43,824 nt of DNA from Companilactobacillus furfuricola (GTDB lineage: Bacteria > Bacillota > Bacilli > Lactobacillales > Lactobacillaceae), in contig NZ_RHNT01000017.1 in assembly GCF_003946325.1 (NCBI RefSeq), positions 1 through 43,824 of the forward strand, read 5' to 3'. The position numbers and the translations under genes were made by a program. Shown in pieces: positions 15,096-23,200 of this stretch. The notes below the pieces were generated by a model that was given only the letters and a program-made list of their open reading frames with translations, had not been told where the DNA came from and ran no database searches. How positions within the stretch are numbered: the stretch's first letter is position 1; each line of letters starts with the position of its first letter.

Positions 15096-15438
15096 GAGAT
15101 AGACATGTGAGAAATAGGAAGAGAAAACACTGCCGATTTAATAAACAGAAATCGGAAAAGAAAAACAAAAAAAGTGGATATACATACCACTCAGGTGGAG
15201 GGTCGGGGCGTGATATGGGCTCAGTGGTGAAATGCATCTTGGCGACGAAGGAGCTTAGATGAAGGTGCAATTTTGAAACAAGCGAGCGCCCTTTGCTCGA
15301 TTGGTTCAAAATGTGCCCACCACGTTCCCGACCTTGGTTGTTCGGTGGAGTAGCCACCATAAATTCGGTTGCGCAAGTGCGGTAGCACTTACGTTCCTTG
15401 ATTATCGTGCCTCGACCTGGAACCGGCATTGAACGTAC
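15096..15438 (+). repeat. Interspersed structured repeat, copy B (candidate RNA)
   Basis: Complete copy, from GAGATAGACATG at 15096 to GGCATTGAACGTAC ending at 15438. The core, about 15220-15328, is almost identical to copy C. Outer stem: 15201-15215 pairs with 15403-15417 at all 15 positions (three G-U). Inner stem: GTGGTG 15224-15229 with CACCAC 15318-15323. Hairpins: CATCT/AGATG near 15235-15260, and a long stem around TTTTGAA...TTCAAAA with a GCCCTTT loop at 15288-15294. Compared with copy C, there are about 74 extra bases at 15329-15402 holding hairpins GGTGG/CCACC (15344-15358) and AAGTGC/GCACTT (15375-15390). The minus-strand frame across it looks like a by-product. No named RNA family is recognised. 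Confidence 0.75.
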
Positions 15439-15474
15439 AACAAATCAATCTACCACTATCCCCTTAAAAAACAT

Positions 15475-15503
15475 TTGACAAAACAAAAAATAAATACTAT
15501 CAT
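15475..15503 (+). promoter_or_regulatory. arsR-type gene promoter
   Basis: TTGACA at 15475-15480, a 17-base spacer and TATCAT at 15498-15503. The palindromic operator begins two bases after the -10 box. Confidence 0.75.
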
Positions 15504-15505
15504 AC

Positions 15506-15521
15506 GTTTAAACATTTAAAC
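15506..15521. promoter_or_regulatory. Operator 1 of the ArsR-family regulator
   Basis: GTTTAAACATTTAAAC: two 7-base arms that are exact reverse complements around a CA centre, directly downstream of the -10 box. The same site, read on the other strand, recurs at 15877-15892. ArsR-family proteins bind such palindromes at their own promoters, so autorepression is likely. Confidence 0.75.
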
Positions 15522-15544
15522 ATATAAGAAAAGAGGAAATCCGA

Positions 15545-15853
15545 ATGGCAGAAGAACCTATCAAAATATTTCGTCAAGGAATGCCATTATTTTCCGTATT
15601 TCAAGATGAAAACCGGCAACAAATAATAATGCTACTTTGCGATCACAAATCATTAACCGTCAATCAAATCACTGACCAATTAGAACTATCCCGCCCCGCC
15701 GTCTCGCATCATCTAAAACTAATGCTAGATGCTGGCGTAATAACTTTTAAAAAAGTTGGCAAAGAACGATATTATCAAGTATCGCTCGATGAGACCTTTC
15801 AGTACTTAAAAGATCTGACCACTTCGCTGGAAAACAGCATTTCATCCAATTAG
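15545..15853 (+). CDS. ArsR-family transcriptional regulator
   Basis: A 102-residue winged-helix repressor. The HTH covers about residues 20-80, with the characteristic LTVNQITDQLELSRPAVSHH recognition region and a following wing KVGKERYYQV. There is only one Cys (CDH, in helix 2) and no CxC metal-binding pair, so it probably does not sense metals in the classical ArsR way. The ligand may be an electrophile, an oxidant or another signal relevant to the OYE and DJ-1 genes downstream. The AGAGGAAA ribosome site is well placed. Two identical palindromes flank the gene, one at its own promoter and one before the next gene. Confidence 0.9.
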   Translation: MAEEPIKIFRQGMPLFSVFQDENRQQIIMLLCDHKSLTVNQITDQLELSRPAVSHHLKLMLDAGVITFKKVGKERYYQVSLDETFQYLKDLTTSLENSISSN

Positions 15854-15867
15854 GATGAAATTTTTTT
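15839..15867 (+). terminator. Terminator overlapping the arsR stop codon
   Basis: ATTTCATCC, loop AATTA, GGATGAAAT, then six more T residues. The stop codon lies in the loop and the stem start. It should separate the regulator transcript from the OYE/DJ-1 genes, at least partly. Confidence 0.8.
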
Positions 15868-15876
15868 AAAGAACAT

Positions 15877-15892
15877 GTTTAAATGTTTAAAC
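15877..15892. promoter_or_regulatory. Operator 2, before the Old Yellow Enzyme gene
   Basis: GTTTAAATGTTTAAAC, the exact reverse complement of operator 1, placed 24 bases before the ATG at 15916. It indicates that the ArsR-type protein also controls the OYE/DJ-1 unit. The promoter hexamers are not clear; TATAGAT at 15894 may be the -10. Confidence 0.7.
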
Positions 15893-15915
15893 CTATAGAT
15901 ATAGAGGAGAAAATT

Positions 15916-17124
15916 ATGACTACACCATTCACACCACTTACACTTAAAAACGGCACTACTTTAAAAAACAGATTCATGAAAGCAGCTACTAGCGAAACCC
16001 TGGGTGACAAATATTATCGCCCTACCAACACATTGATCAATTTGTATCGTAACTGGGCTAAAGGTGGCACCGGACTGATCATCACAGGAAACGTAATGGT
16101 CGACAGTTCAGCCAGAGGAGAATTCGGCAACGTTGTTGTTGAAGATACGCTTAATTTGGATCAGCTATCCCGATGGGCTCATGCTGCTACTGATAACGGC
16201 GCTCAAATATTCTTACAGCTGAACCATCCTGGCAAACAATCCCCTAAAACTATCAGCAAACAACCGGTTTCGCCAAGTGCAGTACCAATGACCGGTGACA
16301 ATGCCTTTGCTTTTAACGCACCAAGAGCCCTTAGTCGAGTTGAGATCAAAGAGATCATCCAGAAATTCATCAATGCCGCTGTAGTTGCAAAAAAAGCTGG
16401 CTTTTCTGGGGTCGAGATCCACGCAGCTCACGGGTATTTACTCAATCAATTTCTTTCACCACATGACAACCGTCGCGTTGATGAATACGGTGGTACACTT
16501 GAAAATCGCGTGCGAATCATAGTTGAGATTTACACGGGGATGCGCGAAAAAGTTGGTGATGACTTCTCGATCGCCTTAAAGATCAATTCATCAGATTTCA
16601 GCGATAATGGTTTTTCGGAAGAAGATTCACTCAAGGTTATTCAAAAAATGGATTCACTGGGGATCGATTTAATTGAGATATCCGGCGGTAATTATGAAAA
16701 TCCAACGATGCAAGGTGTTGGTAAAGGTGCCTTCTTTATCAACTATGCTGCCAAAGTCAAAGAATCGATCGACATGCCTATCGCTGTGACTGGTGGCTTT
16801 AATACTGCTAACGGCATTGACAATGCTATCGAAAACAATGAAACTGACCTTGTAGGTTTAGCACGTCCGCTAGTAATAGTTCCGGACTTACCTAATCAAA
16901 TGGAGCGCGGAGCCTTTACCAGAGCCAATGTTCACTATTTGACGACCGGATCAAAATCGTTCGATAAGAAAATCAGTTCACTGATCGGATTGAGCTATTA
17001 TCAGCAGCAAATGGAACGTATTGCCTCAGGTAAGCATGTTATCGACACCAATAGCGCCTGGGGTGCACTAGGATTTTCAATTAGAAAACAAGGTCTCTCA
17101 GCCTTGCTACCACAAAGGGGATAA
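15916..17124 (+). CDS. NADH:flavin oxidoreductase, Old Yellow Enzyme family
   Basis: A 402-residue FMN-binding TIM barrel of the OYE family, which reduces activated C=C bonds (enals, enones, nitro compounds) with NAD(P)H. Seen: the N-terminal FTPLTLKNGTTLKNRFMKAA strand, the substrate-binding motif HAAHGYLLNQFLSP (two His for the phenolate or carbonyl oxygen, near residue 180), the NRRVDEYGG loop, and the late phosphate-binding LVGLARPLV. It lacks the extra 4Fe-4S and FAD domains of 2,4-dienoyl-CoA reductase. The start is set at 15916 after AGAGGAGA; an earlier in-frame ATG at 15883 lies inside the operator and lacks a ribosome site. It is followed three bases later by the DJ-1 gene, suggesting a joint detoxification unit. 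Confidence 0.92.
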   Translation: MTTPFTPLTLKNGTTLKNRFMKAATSETLGDKYYRPTNTLINLYRNWAKGGTGLIITGNVMVDSSARGEFGNVVVEDTLNLDQLSRWAHAATDNGAQIFLQLNHPGKQSPKTISKQPVSPSAVPMTGDNAFAFNAPRALSRVEIKEIIQKFINAAVVAKKAGFSGVEIHAAHGYLLNQFLSPHDNRRVDEYGGTLENRVRIIVEIYTGMREKVGDDFSIALKINSSDFSDNGFSEEDSLKVIQKMDSLGIDLIEISGGNYENPTMQGVGKGAFFINYAAKVKESIDMPIAVTGGFNTANGIDNAIENNETDLVGLARPLVIVPDLPNQMERGAFTRANVHYLTTGSKSFDKKISSLIGLSYYQQQMERIASGKHVIDTNSAWGALGFSIRKQGLSALLPQRG

Positions 17125-17127
17125 ATT

Positions 17128-17805
17128 ATGACAAAAGTATTGATTGTCCTAACTAACACAACTAGATATCAAAACACGACTGATCCCACCGGATTGTGGC
17201 TAGGTGAAGCTGCTGAATTCGTTGACGAGATGCAAAAAGCTGACATCGATGTCGATTACGTCAGTCCAAAAGGTGGCTTTGTCCCACTGGATCCAAGAGG
17301 AATGAAGTATGCAGATGAATCGATCATGGACGTTTATGAAAGTGCCGACTTTCAAGATCGAGCTTTAATGAACTCACTCAAGCCATCTCAGGTCGATCCC
17401 AAAGAATATGATGCCATTTACTATACAGGTGGACACGGTGTGATGTGGGACTTCCCTAACAACAAGGAACTTCAAACGATCACCAACCAAATCTATGATC
17501 AAGGAGGCTACGTTTCATCAGTCTGCCACGGTATCGCCGGATTATTGAATGTGAAAAATAAAGACGGTCAATACTTGATCGCTGGTAAAAATATCACAGG
17601 TTTTACAACCAGTGAAGAAGTCTTAGCTGGTAAGAAAAAAGTCGTTCCCTTCCTGAATGAAGAAGTAGGCAAAGCTCATGGAGCAAACTTTGAAACCAAA
17701 CGTGCTTATAAGAGTTTTGCTGTTGAAGATGGTCAATTGATCACTGGTCAAAACCCATTTTCGACACGAGCAGTTGCTGAAAAATTAATTGCCAAAGTTC
17801 GTTAA
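17128..17805 (+). CDS. DJ-1/PfpI superfamily protein, Hsp31-like
   Basis: A 225-residue class I glutamine-amidotransferase-like fold of the Hsp31/YhbO-like group. Putative active residues are Glu27 (in GLWLGEAAEF), Cys133 and His134 (in SSVCHGIAG, the nucleophile elbow), with TGGHG at 100-104 as oxyanion loop. Proteins with this Glu-Cys-His set act as cofactor-free glyoxalases (methylglyoxal to lactate) or repair glycated amines. It shares a transcript with the OYE gene and is placed under the ArsR-type operator; both partners handle reactive carbonyls, which suggests an electrophile-response operon. The exact reaction is not proven. Confidence 0.88.
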   Translation: MTKVLIVLTNTTRYQNTTDPTGLWLGEAAEFVDEMQKADIDVDYVSPKGGFVPLDPRGMKYADESIMDVYESADFQDRALMNSLKPSQVDPKEYDAIYYTGGHGVMWDFPNNKELQTITNQIYDQGGYVSSVCHGIAGLLNVKNKDGQYLIAGKNITGFTTSEEVLAGKKKVVPFLNEEVGKAHGANFETKRAYKSFAVEDGQLITGQNPFSTRAVAEKLIAKVR

Positions 17806-17838
17806 AAAGCTAAATAATCCAAGTTGGATCAGAAAAAC

Positions 17839-17886
17839 AGACTGCTGACGTCGCTCAAATGCGAATGTTAAGTAGTCTATTTTTTT
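17839..17886 (+). terminator. Terminator of the OYE/DJ-1 unit
   Basis: AGACTGCT (17839-17846) pairs with AGTAGTCT (17871-17878), one mismatch, with further weak pairing inside and a T7 tract after it. Confidence 0.65.
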
Positions 17887-17887
17887 C

Positions 17888-18465
17888 AATAAAAAATTAA
17901 TATTTTTCTCCTAAACAAGCTCATTTGATATTTTTTATTTATATATCCTACAAATATTATTTTTCTAAATTGTCATTTCTGAATTATGTTGACGGATAAG
18001 TCAGCAATTTGATACACGCTTTCATTTTAGAAAATATGCCTAATTCAATGATATTTAAATTGTAATTGTATTGATACAACAATAAATTTATTATCCTCAT
18101 TTATACATTCTACGAAAATTTAAATTTTTAATATTGCATATCTCAATGATAAATTGAAATTATTCAATATTTAAGGGGGAATGTTCCAAATTTTATCAAC
18201 CGTATATCCGAAGATTAGATATACACCTATGTAATTTTAAATTACTTCAAGTCTTAGCAGCACTCTTGATACCTAGATGGATCATTAATTCTCAACTCAT
18301 TAAAAATATCAAAACTGAAATATAACAACTTTTTAGAACGAAGGATTCGATCGATAGTCCTATAACAAACTATCGATCCACACAATATTTCACTGATATT
18401 CAGAGTTTGCAGAAATGCAGCTAAGTATTGTGCTAGTTAAATTTTAAAAACTTGGAGAGATTTAA
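17888..18465 (+). promoter_or_regulatory. Long AT-rich leader of the surface phosphatase gene
   Basis: A gene-free stretch of about 580 bases. Near the gene there are two stem-loops: GATCGATAGT (18349-18358) with ACTATCGATC (18369-18378), and CACAATA (18381-18387) with TATTGTG (18426-18432), the latter enclosing a small TGCAGAAATGCA fold. The ribosome site GGAGAG follows at 18454. The rest is AT-rich with many candidate -10 boxes and none clearly best. A long structured 5' leader would be consistent with post-transcriptional control; this is inference. Confidence 0.4.
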
Positions 18466-21400
18466 ATGAAACCACGTATTTTAACCACTTTATTGATTTG
18501 TTCAGCAACATTAGCAACAACAGTCACACCTGCAGTTGCGGCAGTGACGACGACAAATGCAACGCAAGCAGCACAATTACAAGCACCAGAAAATGACGTA
18601 AGGTCAACTGCTGTCGCTGATTTGGGTATCCGAGGAAACGACTTCAAAGATATTAAGAATTATGGTGCTTGGGTTAAAACTGGAAATCCAACTGTTAAAG
18701 CTGACACTTCAATGAATGGAAAGATCATCAAATTCGATGGTCATTCAGCTTACTACAAAACTCTTACTGACAAACAAATAAATAACCTAAAAAATGGCTT
18801 AACGATCGAAGCATATTTTAAATACGACCCAGCAGCTAATACCAATGGCTCTGAACACGAAATTTTCTCTAGTCAAGAAAAAGGTGGCTTCGGCTTAGGG
18901 GTTAAAGATGGACGGATCATCTTTTTTGCTCATGATGGCGCTGGTTATAAAGAACCTTCTGCAAAGCTCGAATTTGGCAAATGGATCCACGCTGTTGGTG
19001 TGATCGATAAAAACAAACAAGCTAGTTTGTATATCAATGGAACTAAAGTTGATTCCAAGGATATGCCTGGTGATTTAAAATTCGCACAAGGCACTAAAAG
19101 TCTAGTACTTGGTGGAGATGCTGCGATAAATCCAGCAGACTCAACAAAACCGGCTGTATCTTCACAAATGACAGGAAAAATCAAATCAGCTCGTTTGTAC
19201 GATAAGACTCTAACCGATGACCAAATTGCTCAACTAAGCAACAATGTTCAAAAAGATTTTCATGCAGAAACTCCAATTGACAAAACAATCCGTGCAAAAT
19301 TAGTTGGTCCTAAGCAAATTGCTGCAGGAGCAACCTATGGTTTTAATGTTCAAGCTAGTCAATTGACGGATGAAGATGCAAAATCAATGTCATTCGATGT
19401 TGTTTTTAATCCGGACTTATTTGAATATGTTGATGCAGATCGAACAATGGCTGGCAAAAACACCGCTGTTAAGGCGGTCGAAAATGAACCGGGAAGAGTG
19501 CGCATTACTACTTCAGCCGACTTATCAGATTCAGACTTCATGTATTATGCTAAAACTCGATTGGCACACATTAATCTACGTGCAAAAGCAAATGCGTCTG
19601 GAAAGACTGCCATTCAATTTCAATCGACTAATGGTTCTGAAAAAGTTGACCTAGTTTCACCATTAAATGTAGATATTCAAGCTAAAAATTCCCTTGACTA
19701 CAATGGTGATGGCATCATCGGAGCCGGTGATATTGCCTTAGCACCTAAGGACAAGAAATCAGACGTTGCTGCTAAAGCAGAAATCAAACCGTATAAACAC
19801 GTTATCGTTTTAACAACTGATGGTGGCAGTAATCCTTGGGATCCAAGTGGGATTTTCTATGCCGAAGGATCTGATGCAACAACTAAGACTCCAAAATGGA
19901 CAGATGATCCAAACATCATGAGTAAACGTACTAACCAATATACAATGGATCTGTTCAACAACAAATTTGCTATGAGTACAACTGCCAATTCCGTAAAACC
20001 ATCCATTTCTGCACAAAATTATATTTCAATGTTGCACGGTCGACCATGGGGATCTTTACCTAAGGAATATCAAGGAATAAATGGAACGATGGGACAACAA
20101 TATTTTGCTGGCTTTGGAAAAGAAACACCCCTATTCCCTTCTGTATTCAAAGTTTTACAACAAAATAATCCTAATCAACAAGCTGCTGCATTTTCTGAAT
20201 GGGGACCAATTGTTAATTCAATTGTTGAACCTGATGCTGCAGCTAAAACTAAGCAATCAAGTAAATTAAAATCATTTGATGATGTTGCTGATTACATTGG
20301 AACTGATGATTTTAAAAATACTTCACTAGTCTACATGCAAAGTGACTACATGGATGGTCAAGGACATGGTCACGGCTGGTTTAATGATAATTATTGGGCA
20401 CAATACAAGCAATATGATGGTCTATTCAAAAAGGTGATGGATAAGCTAGAATCTACAGGTCATCTTCATGATACTCTAGTAATTGCCAACTCTGATCATG
20501 GTGGAGATGGAAAGAGCCATGGTCAAAACTACGAGATCCAAAACAGAAATATTTTCATTGCTCTAGGTGGTGAAACCATTGACAGTGGACGTCGCTTAAA
20601 TGGTGGTAGTAATGCTGATATTTCCGCCCTTATTTTAAAAGCATTACAAGTCGAAGAACCTAGTTCATACCAAGCTAAAGTATTCGATAAATCAGCATTT
20701 CTAAGTCAAACTGAACTTGCAAAGAAACAACGTAATGTTGAAACTGTGAAACTAACGCAACATGGTAAGACAGCGAAAATTAATTTAACCAACTTAAAGA
20801 AACAACGCACCATTAATACAGTTGATATGATGATCGACCTAAATGGCAGATCTATCAATAAAGTAACTGCTCTAAAGGGTGTTAAAATCCTTCGCCAAAA
20901 GGTAGAAAATGGGCAATTAAAATTAACAGTTTGCTTTGATGTAGTACCAACTACTAGCTTAGCGACAATCGAATTGAAAAAAGGTAACCAAGCTGAAATA
21001 TCTGTTCAACAAGCAATGGCTTCAACAAACGACGGAAAAGAAATTTTAGTAGATTTAGCAAACAATGATAAATTTATTGATGTCAACAAAGTCATTTCAT
21101 TGCATGGATTAGGTAAAAATAAGACCGTTACTCTTTATTCATCTGACTTGAAAAAAGTTGGTCACAGATCACTTCTCAGCGGAACAGATTGGCGTTGCGA
21201 CAAAGTGATGATCAAAAACGGCGTTAAGTACTACCGAGTATCTTCAAACGAATGGGTACACGAAAACGATGCTTATGAGTTTGACAACGTTACAAAAGTT
21301 TTGAATACACCAAAAGATAAAATAACTACTTTGGTAAATTCAAATGGCGAAAAAATCACTACTCGTGGCTTAGCTCCAAACACAAAATGGGCAACTGATC

Positions 21401-21483
21401 GTACAGTAACCATTAAAGGAAAACTTTACTACCGAGTTTCCACAAATGAATTTGTTGCAAGCGATGAAGTAAGTTTCGACTAA
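18466..21483 (+). CDS. Large surface protein: LamG, cohesin-like, EF-hand, alkaline-phosphatase-like, SLAP-like repeats
   Basis: 1005 residues. Signal peptide 1-26; LamG-like concanavalin fold about 80-260; cohesin-like beta domain about 275-408; one calcium loop DYNGDGIIGAGD (about 411-422, dockerin-like); alkaline-phosphatase-superfamily domain about 440-745; a second cohesin-like region about 757-880; two SLAP-like repeats 881-1005 (YYRVSSNEWV, YYRVSTNEFV), which bind the wall non-covalently. Metal-site residues are visible: Asp452 (TTDGG), Asp630/His634 (DGQGHGHGW), Asp677/His678 (NSDHGG) and His685. This fits an extracellular phosphomonoesterase, phosphodiesterase or sulfatase-like enzyme held on the surface. 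Substrate unknown. It has a 580-base leader and a strong terminator; it stands alone. Confidence 0.8.
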   Translation: MKPRILTTLLICSATLATTVTPAVAAVTTTNATQAAQLQAPENDVRSTAVADLGIRGNDFKDIKNYGAWVKTGNPTVKADTSMNGKIIKFDGHSAYYKTLTDKQINNLKNGLTIEAYFKYDPAANTNGSEHEIFSSQEKGGFGLGVKDGRIIFFAHDGAGYKEPSAKLEFGKWIHAVGVIDKNKQASLYINGTKVDSKDMPGDLKFAQGTKSLVLGGDAAINPADSTKPAVSSQMTGKIKSARLYDKTLTDDQIAQLSNNVQKDFHAETPIDKTIRAKLVGPKQIAAGATYGFNVQASQLTDEDAKSMSFDVVFNPDLFEYVDADRTMAGKNTAVKAVENEPGRVRITTSADLSDSDFMYYAKTRLAHINLRAKANASGKTAIQFQSTNGSEKVDLVSPLNVDIQAKNSLDYNGDGIIGAGDIALAPKDKKSDVAAKAEIKPYKHVIVLTTDGGSNPWDPSGIFYAEGSDATTKTPKWTDDPNIMSKRTNQYTMDLFNNKFAMSTTANSVKPSISAQNYISMLHGRPWGSLPKEYQGINGTMGQQYFAGFGKETPLFPSVFKVLQQNNPNQQAAAFSEWGPIVNSIVEPDAAAKTKQSSKLKSFDDVADYIGTDDFKNTSLVYMQSDYMDGQGHGHGWFNDNYWAQYKQYDGLFKKVMDKLESTGHLHDTLVIANSDHGGDGKSHGQNYEIQNRNIFIALGGETIDSGRRLNGGSNADISALILKALQVEEPSSYQAKVFDKSAFLSQTELAKKQRNVETVKLTQHGKTAKINLTNLKKQRTINTVDMMIDLNGRSINKVTALKGVKILRQKVENGQLKLTVCFDVVPTTSLATIELKKGNQAEISVQQAMASTNDGKEILVDLANNDKFIDVNKVISLHGLGKNKTVTLYSSDLKKVGHRSLLSGTDWRCDKVMIKNGVKYYRVSSNEWVHENDAYEFDNVTKVLNTPKDKITTLVNSNGEKITTRGLAPNTKWATDRTVTIKGKLYYRVSTNEFVASDEVSFD

Positions 21484-21539
21484 GTTCGTATTGTTAATTA
21501 TCCATATTTAGATCTACATCGATTCACTCAAATTGATTG

Positions 21540-21588
21540 AAAAAGCTACTTATTATTCCAACATGGAATGAATAAGTAGCTTTTTTTT
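21540..21588. terminator. Strong bidirectional terminator
   Basis: AAAAAGCTACTTATT pairs with AATAAGTAGCTTTTT; an inner ATTCCA/TGGAAT stem extends it. It separates the surface protein gene from the convergent acetyltransferase, whose stop codon lies at its edge. Confidence 0.9.
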
Positions 21589-22078
21589 ACTGATTTGATA
21601 TTTTTTTGAGCATGTTATACCAAGTTTCGCCGGCATGTTCCGATTCGGCGACACCCATATTAACGAAGTCATTTTTTAAATAAAACGGTACATTTTTGTC
21701 GCGACTAGTCAAAGCTATTGTTTTACGATGATGCTTTCTAGCAATGTCTTCGATTGCTGCCAGCAGTTTGGAACCGACTCCTTGCCCCTGAAAGTGAGGA
21801 TCAACTGCAATTGTGAAAATGATCTGATTGCCACCCTTTTCTAAATTGTGAGGTGTTTTTTCATACATCCAATCTTCAACATAAGGTTCTTTAGCAGCAG
21901 GTCCGACTATGAAGCCAGCAACTTTGTTATCTACTTTGGCAACCAAAAAGGTATCTGCCAGTTTCTCGATCCGATCCGGATATTGCTTCTCCGTTCCAGC
22001 CTCTTGATTATTGAATCCCATCTGTTCAATTGCCAAAATTGCCGGTAGATCTGACATTGTTACATTTGTGATTTTCAT
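21587..22078 (-). CDS. GNAT-family N-acetyltransferase
   Basis: A 163-residue GNAT protein. The acetyl-CoA loop is visible in motif A: TIAVDPHFQGQGVGSKLL (about residues 89-106, Q/RxxGxG/A form). The C-terminal segment ALTSRDKNVPFYLKNDFVNM is the typical end of the fold. The substrate is unknown; small GNATs may acetylate amines, amino acids or protein N-termini. It is a single gene, convergent with the large surface protein. Confidence 0.88.
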   Translation of the reverse strand: MKITNVTMSDLPAILAIEQMGFNNQEAGTEKQYPDRIEKLADTFLVAKVDNKVAGFIVGPAAKEPYVEDWMYEKTPHNLEKGGNQIIFTIAVDPHFQGQGVGSKLLAAIEDIARKHHRKTIALTSRDKNVPFYLKNDFVNMGVAESEHAGETWYNMLKKISNQ

Positions 22079-22144
22079 TGTTGTACTCCATTAACGTATA
22101 ATTGATTATAGATATAATCATAACAAATCAGTGGAGGAACTAAT

Positions 22145-22798
22145 ATGGAAGATATAGATTCATTGATCCAACAACTGCAAGCTATCGCCCAATCAGGTAA
22201 ACATTATGGTAAAGATATTTTTGACCGTGAGCGTTACGAGCAACTAGAGCGTGTTGCGAAAAAATTGACTAGCCAATTGGTCGACAATGCTGACTGGAAA
22301 AATTTATCCTTGTTTTTCGATGCTGATGTCGGTTATGTGACTCCAAAAGTCGATGTCCGCGCTGCTACTTTTAAAGATGACAAGATCTTACTCGTAAAAG
22401 AAAAACGTGGCGAAGTCTGGTCGATCCCCGGAGGCTGGGCAGATCCTGGTTTCTCGCCCGCTGAAATTGCCGTGAAAGAAACTTTCGAAGAAGCCGGCAT
22501 CCAAGTAAAACCCAAACGTTTGATAGCTGTTAAAGATATGCAAAAAAATAATTATCCGAAGAAAAATTTTGCTTACATTTACAAGCTGCTTTTTGAATGT
22601 GAGCCAAATGACGACGACCTCCACGGTGGGGTCGAAACTTCCGATGCCCAATACTTTTCCTTGGATGAAGCATTGAAGCTGAACTTATCGCTCGGTCGGA
22701 TCTTGCCGGAGGATCTCAAGCTAGCTTTTGAATGCCATCAAGCAAACAACTGGGAAACTTATTTTGATAAAACAAATGCACCTTATTCGCCTGAATAA
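22145..22798 (+). CDS. Nudix hydrolase with Nudix_N domain
   Basis: A 217-residue protein. The N-terminal helical Nudix_N domain (about 1-60) is followed by a Nudix fold with the box GFSPAEIAVKETFEEAGI (about 103-120). The usual Arg of REUxEE is Lys here; the catalytic glutamates are kept. Relatives hydrolyse ADP-ribose or similar nucleoside-diphosphate sugars. The gene is divergent from the acetyltransferase, starts after GGAGGAAC, and its stop codon lies within its terminator hairpin. Confidence 0.88.
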   Translation: MEDIDSLIQQLQAIAQSGKHYGKDIFDRERYEQLERVAKKLTSQLVDNADWKNLSLFFDADVGYVTPKVDVRAATFKDDKILLVKEKRGEVWSIPGGWADPGFSPAEIAVKETFEEAGIQVKPKRLIAVKDMQKNNYPKKNFAYIYKLLFECEPNDDDLHGGVETSDAQYFSLDEALKLNLSLGRILPEDLKLAFECHQANNWETYFDKTNAPYSPE

Positions 22799-22810
22799 GA
22801 TGCGTTTTTT
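22778..22810. terminator. Terminator overlapping the Nudix stop codon
   Basis: GCA-C-CTTATTC, loop GCCT, GAATAAG-A-TGC, then G and six T. The stem includes the stop codon. It may also serve the convergent cytochrome b5-like gene. Confidence 0.75.
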
Positions 22811-22815
22811 ATTAA

Positions 22816-23049
22816 TTATACTAATTTACCAACAACTGGCAATTTAGGAAGTACTGAATGTTTATGTGGCGATTTCATGATAGCTTCGGTCAAATCGTTA
22901 CCCGCAGTATTACCATGATGTTTACCGCCAGCCCAAGGCTCAACATTAGTTACATCGTAGACAGTCCCTTCGATAGCCACGTATGCGGGATTGCCGTTTG
23001 AACCGTCGAACTTCTTTAACTCTTCGAGTGTAAATTCTTTATCTGCCAT
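22816..23049 (-). CDS. Cytochrome b5-like heme-binding domain protein
   Basis: A 77-residue single-domain protein. It has the cytochrome b5 order: FTLEEL-KFDGSNG-PAYVAIEGTVYDVT, then PWAGGKHHGNTAGNDLT, where the first heme-ligand His is expected (HPGG replaced by HHGN), and PHKHSVL, where the second ligand is expected. No membrane anchor or signal is present. Free-standing soluble b5-like proteins of this size are frequent in Firmicutes; heme or another tetrapyrrole may bind. The partner is unknown. Confidence 0.85.
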   Translation of the reverse strand: MADKEFTLEELKKFDGSNGNPAYVAIEGTVYDVTNVEPWAGGKHHGNTAGNDLTEAIMKSPHKHSVLPKLPVVGKLV

Positions 23050-23200
23050 ATAAAACCCTCCATTAAAGAGCTTGGTGAAGTGACTACGCTTCAGAACTCG
23101 TTTCCGCCATAAAAATACTCCAGAAAAGCCAGCCCCACCAATCTCTAATTATTTAACTACAACTTAACAATATCATACATTTATCACTCTATAAACAGAA

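Noticed and set aside
15070-15429. Open reading frame of 119 codons on the minus strand across repeat copy B
   Set aside because: It spans the structured repeat and a similar peptide appears in copy C only because the DNA core is conserved. There is no convincing ribosome site, and the parts outside the core are unrelated. The base changes between copies preserve stems.
15096-15438. The interspersed repeat as an ordinary insertion sequence or MITE
   Set aside because: No terminal inverted repeats at its ends and no target duplications were seen; the complementary arms are internal and differ between copies. This is not excluded fully.
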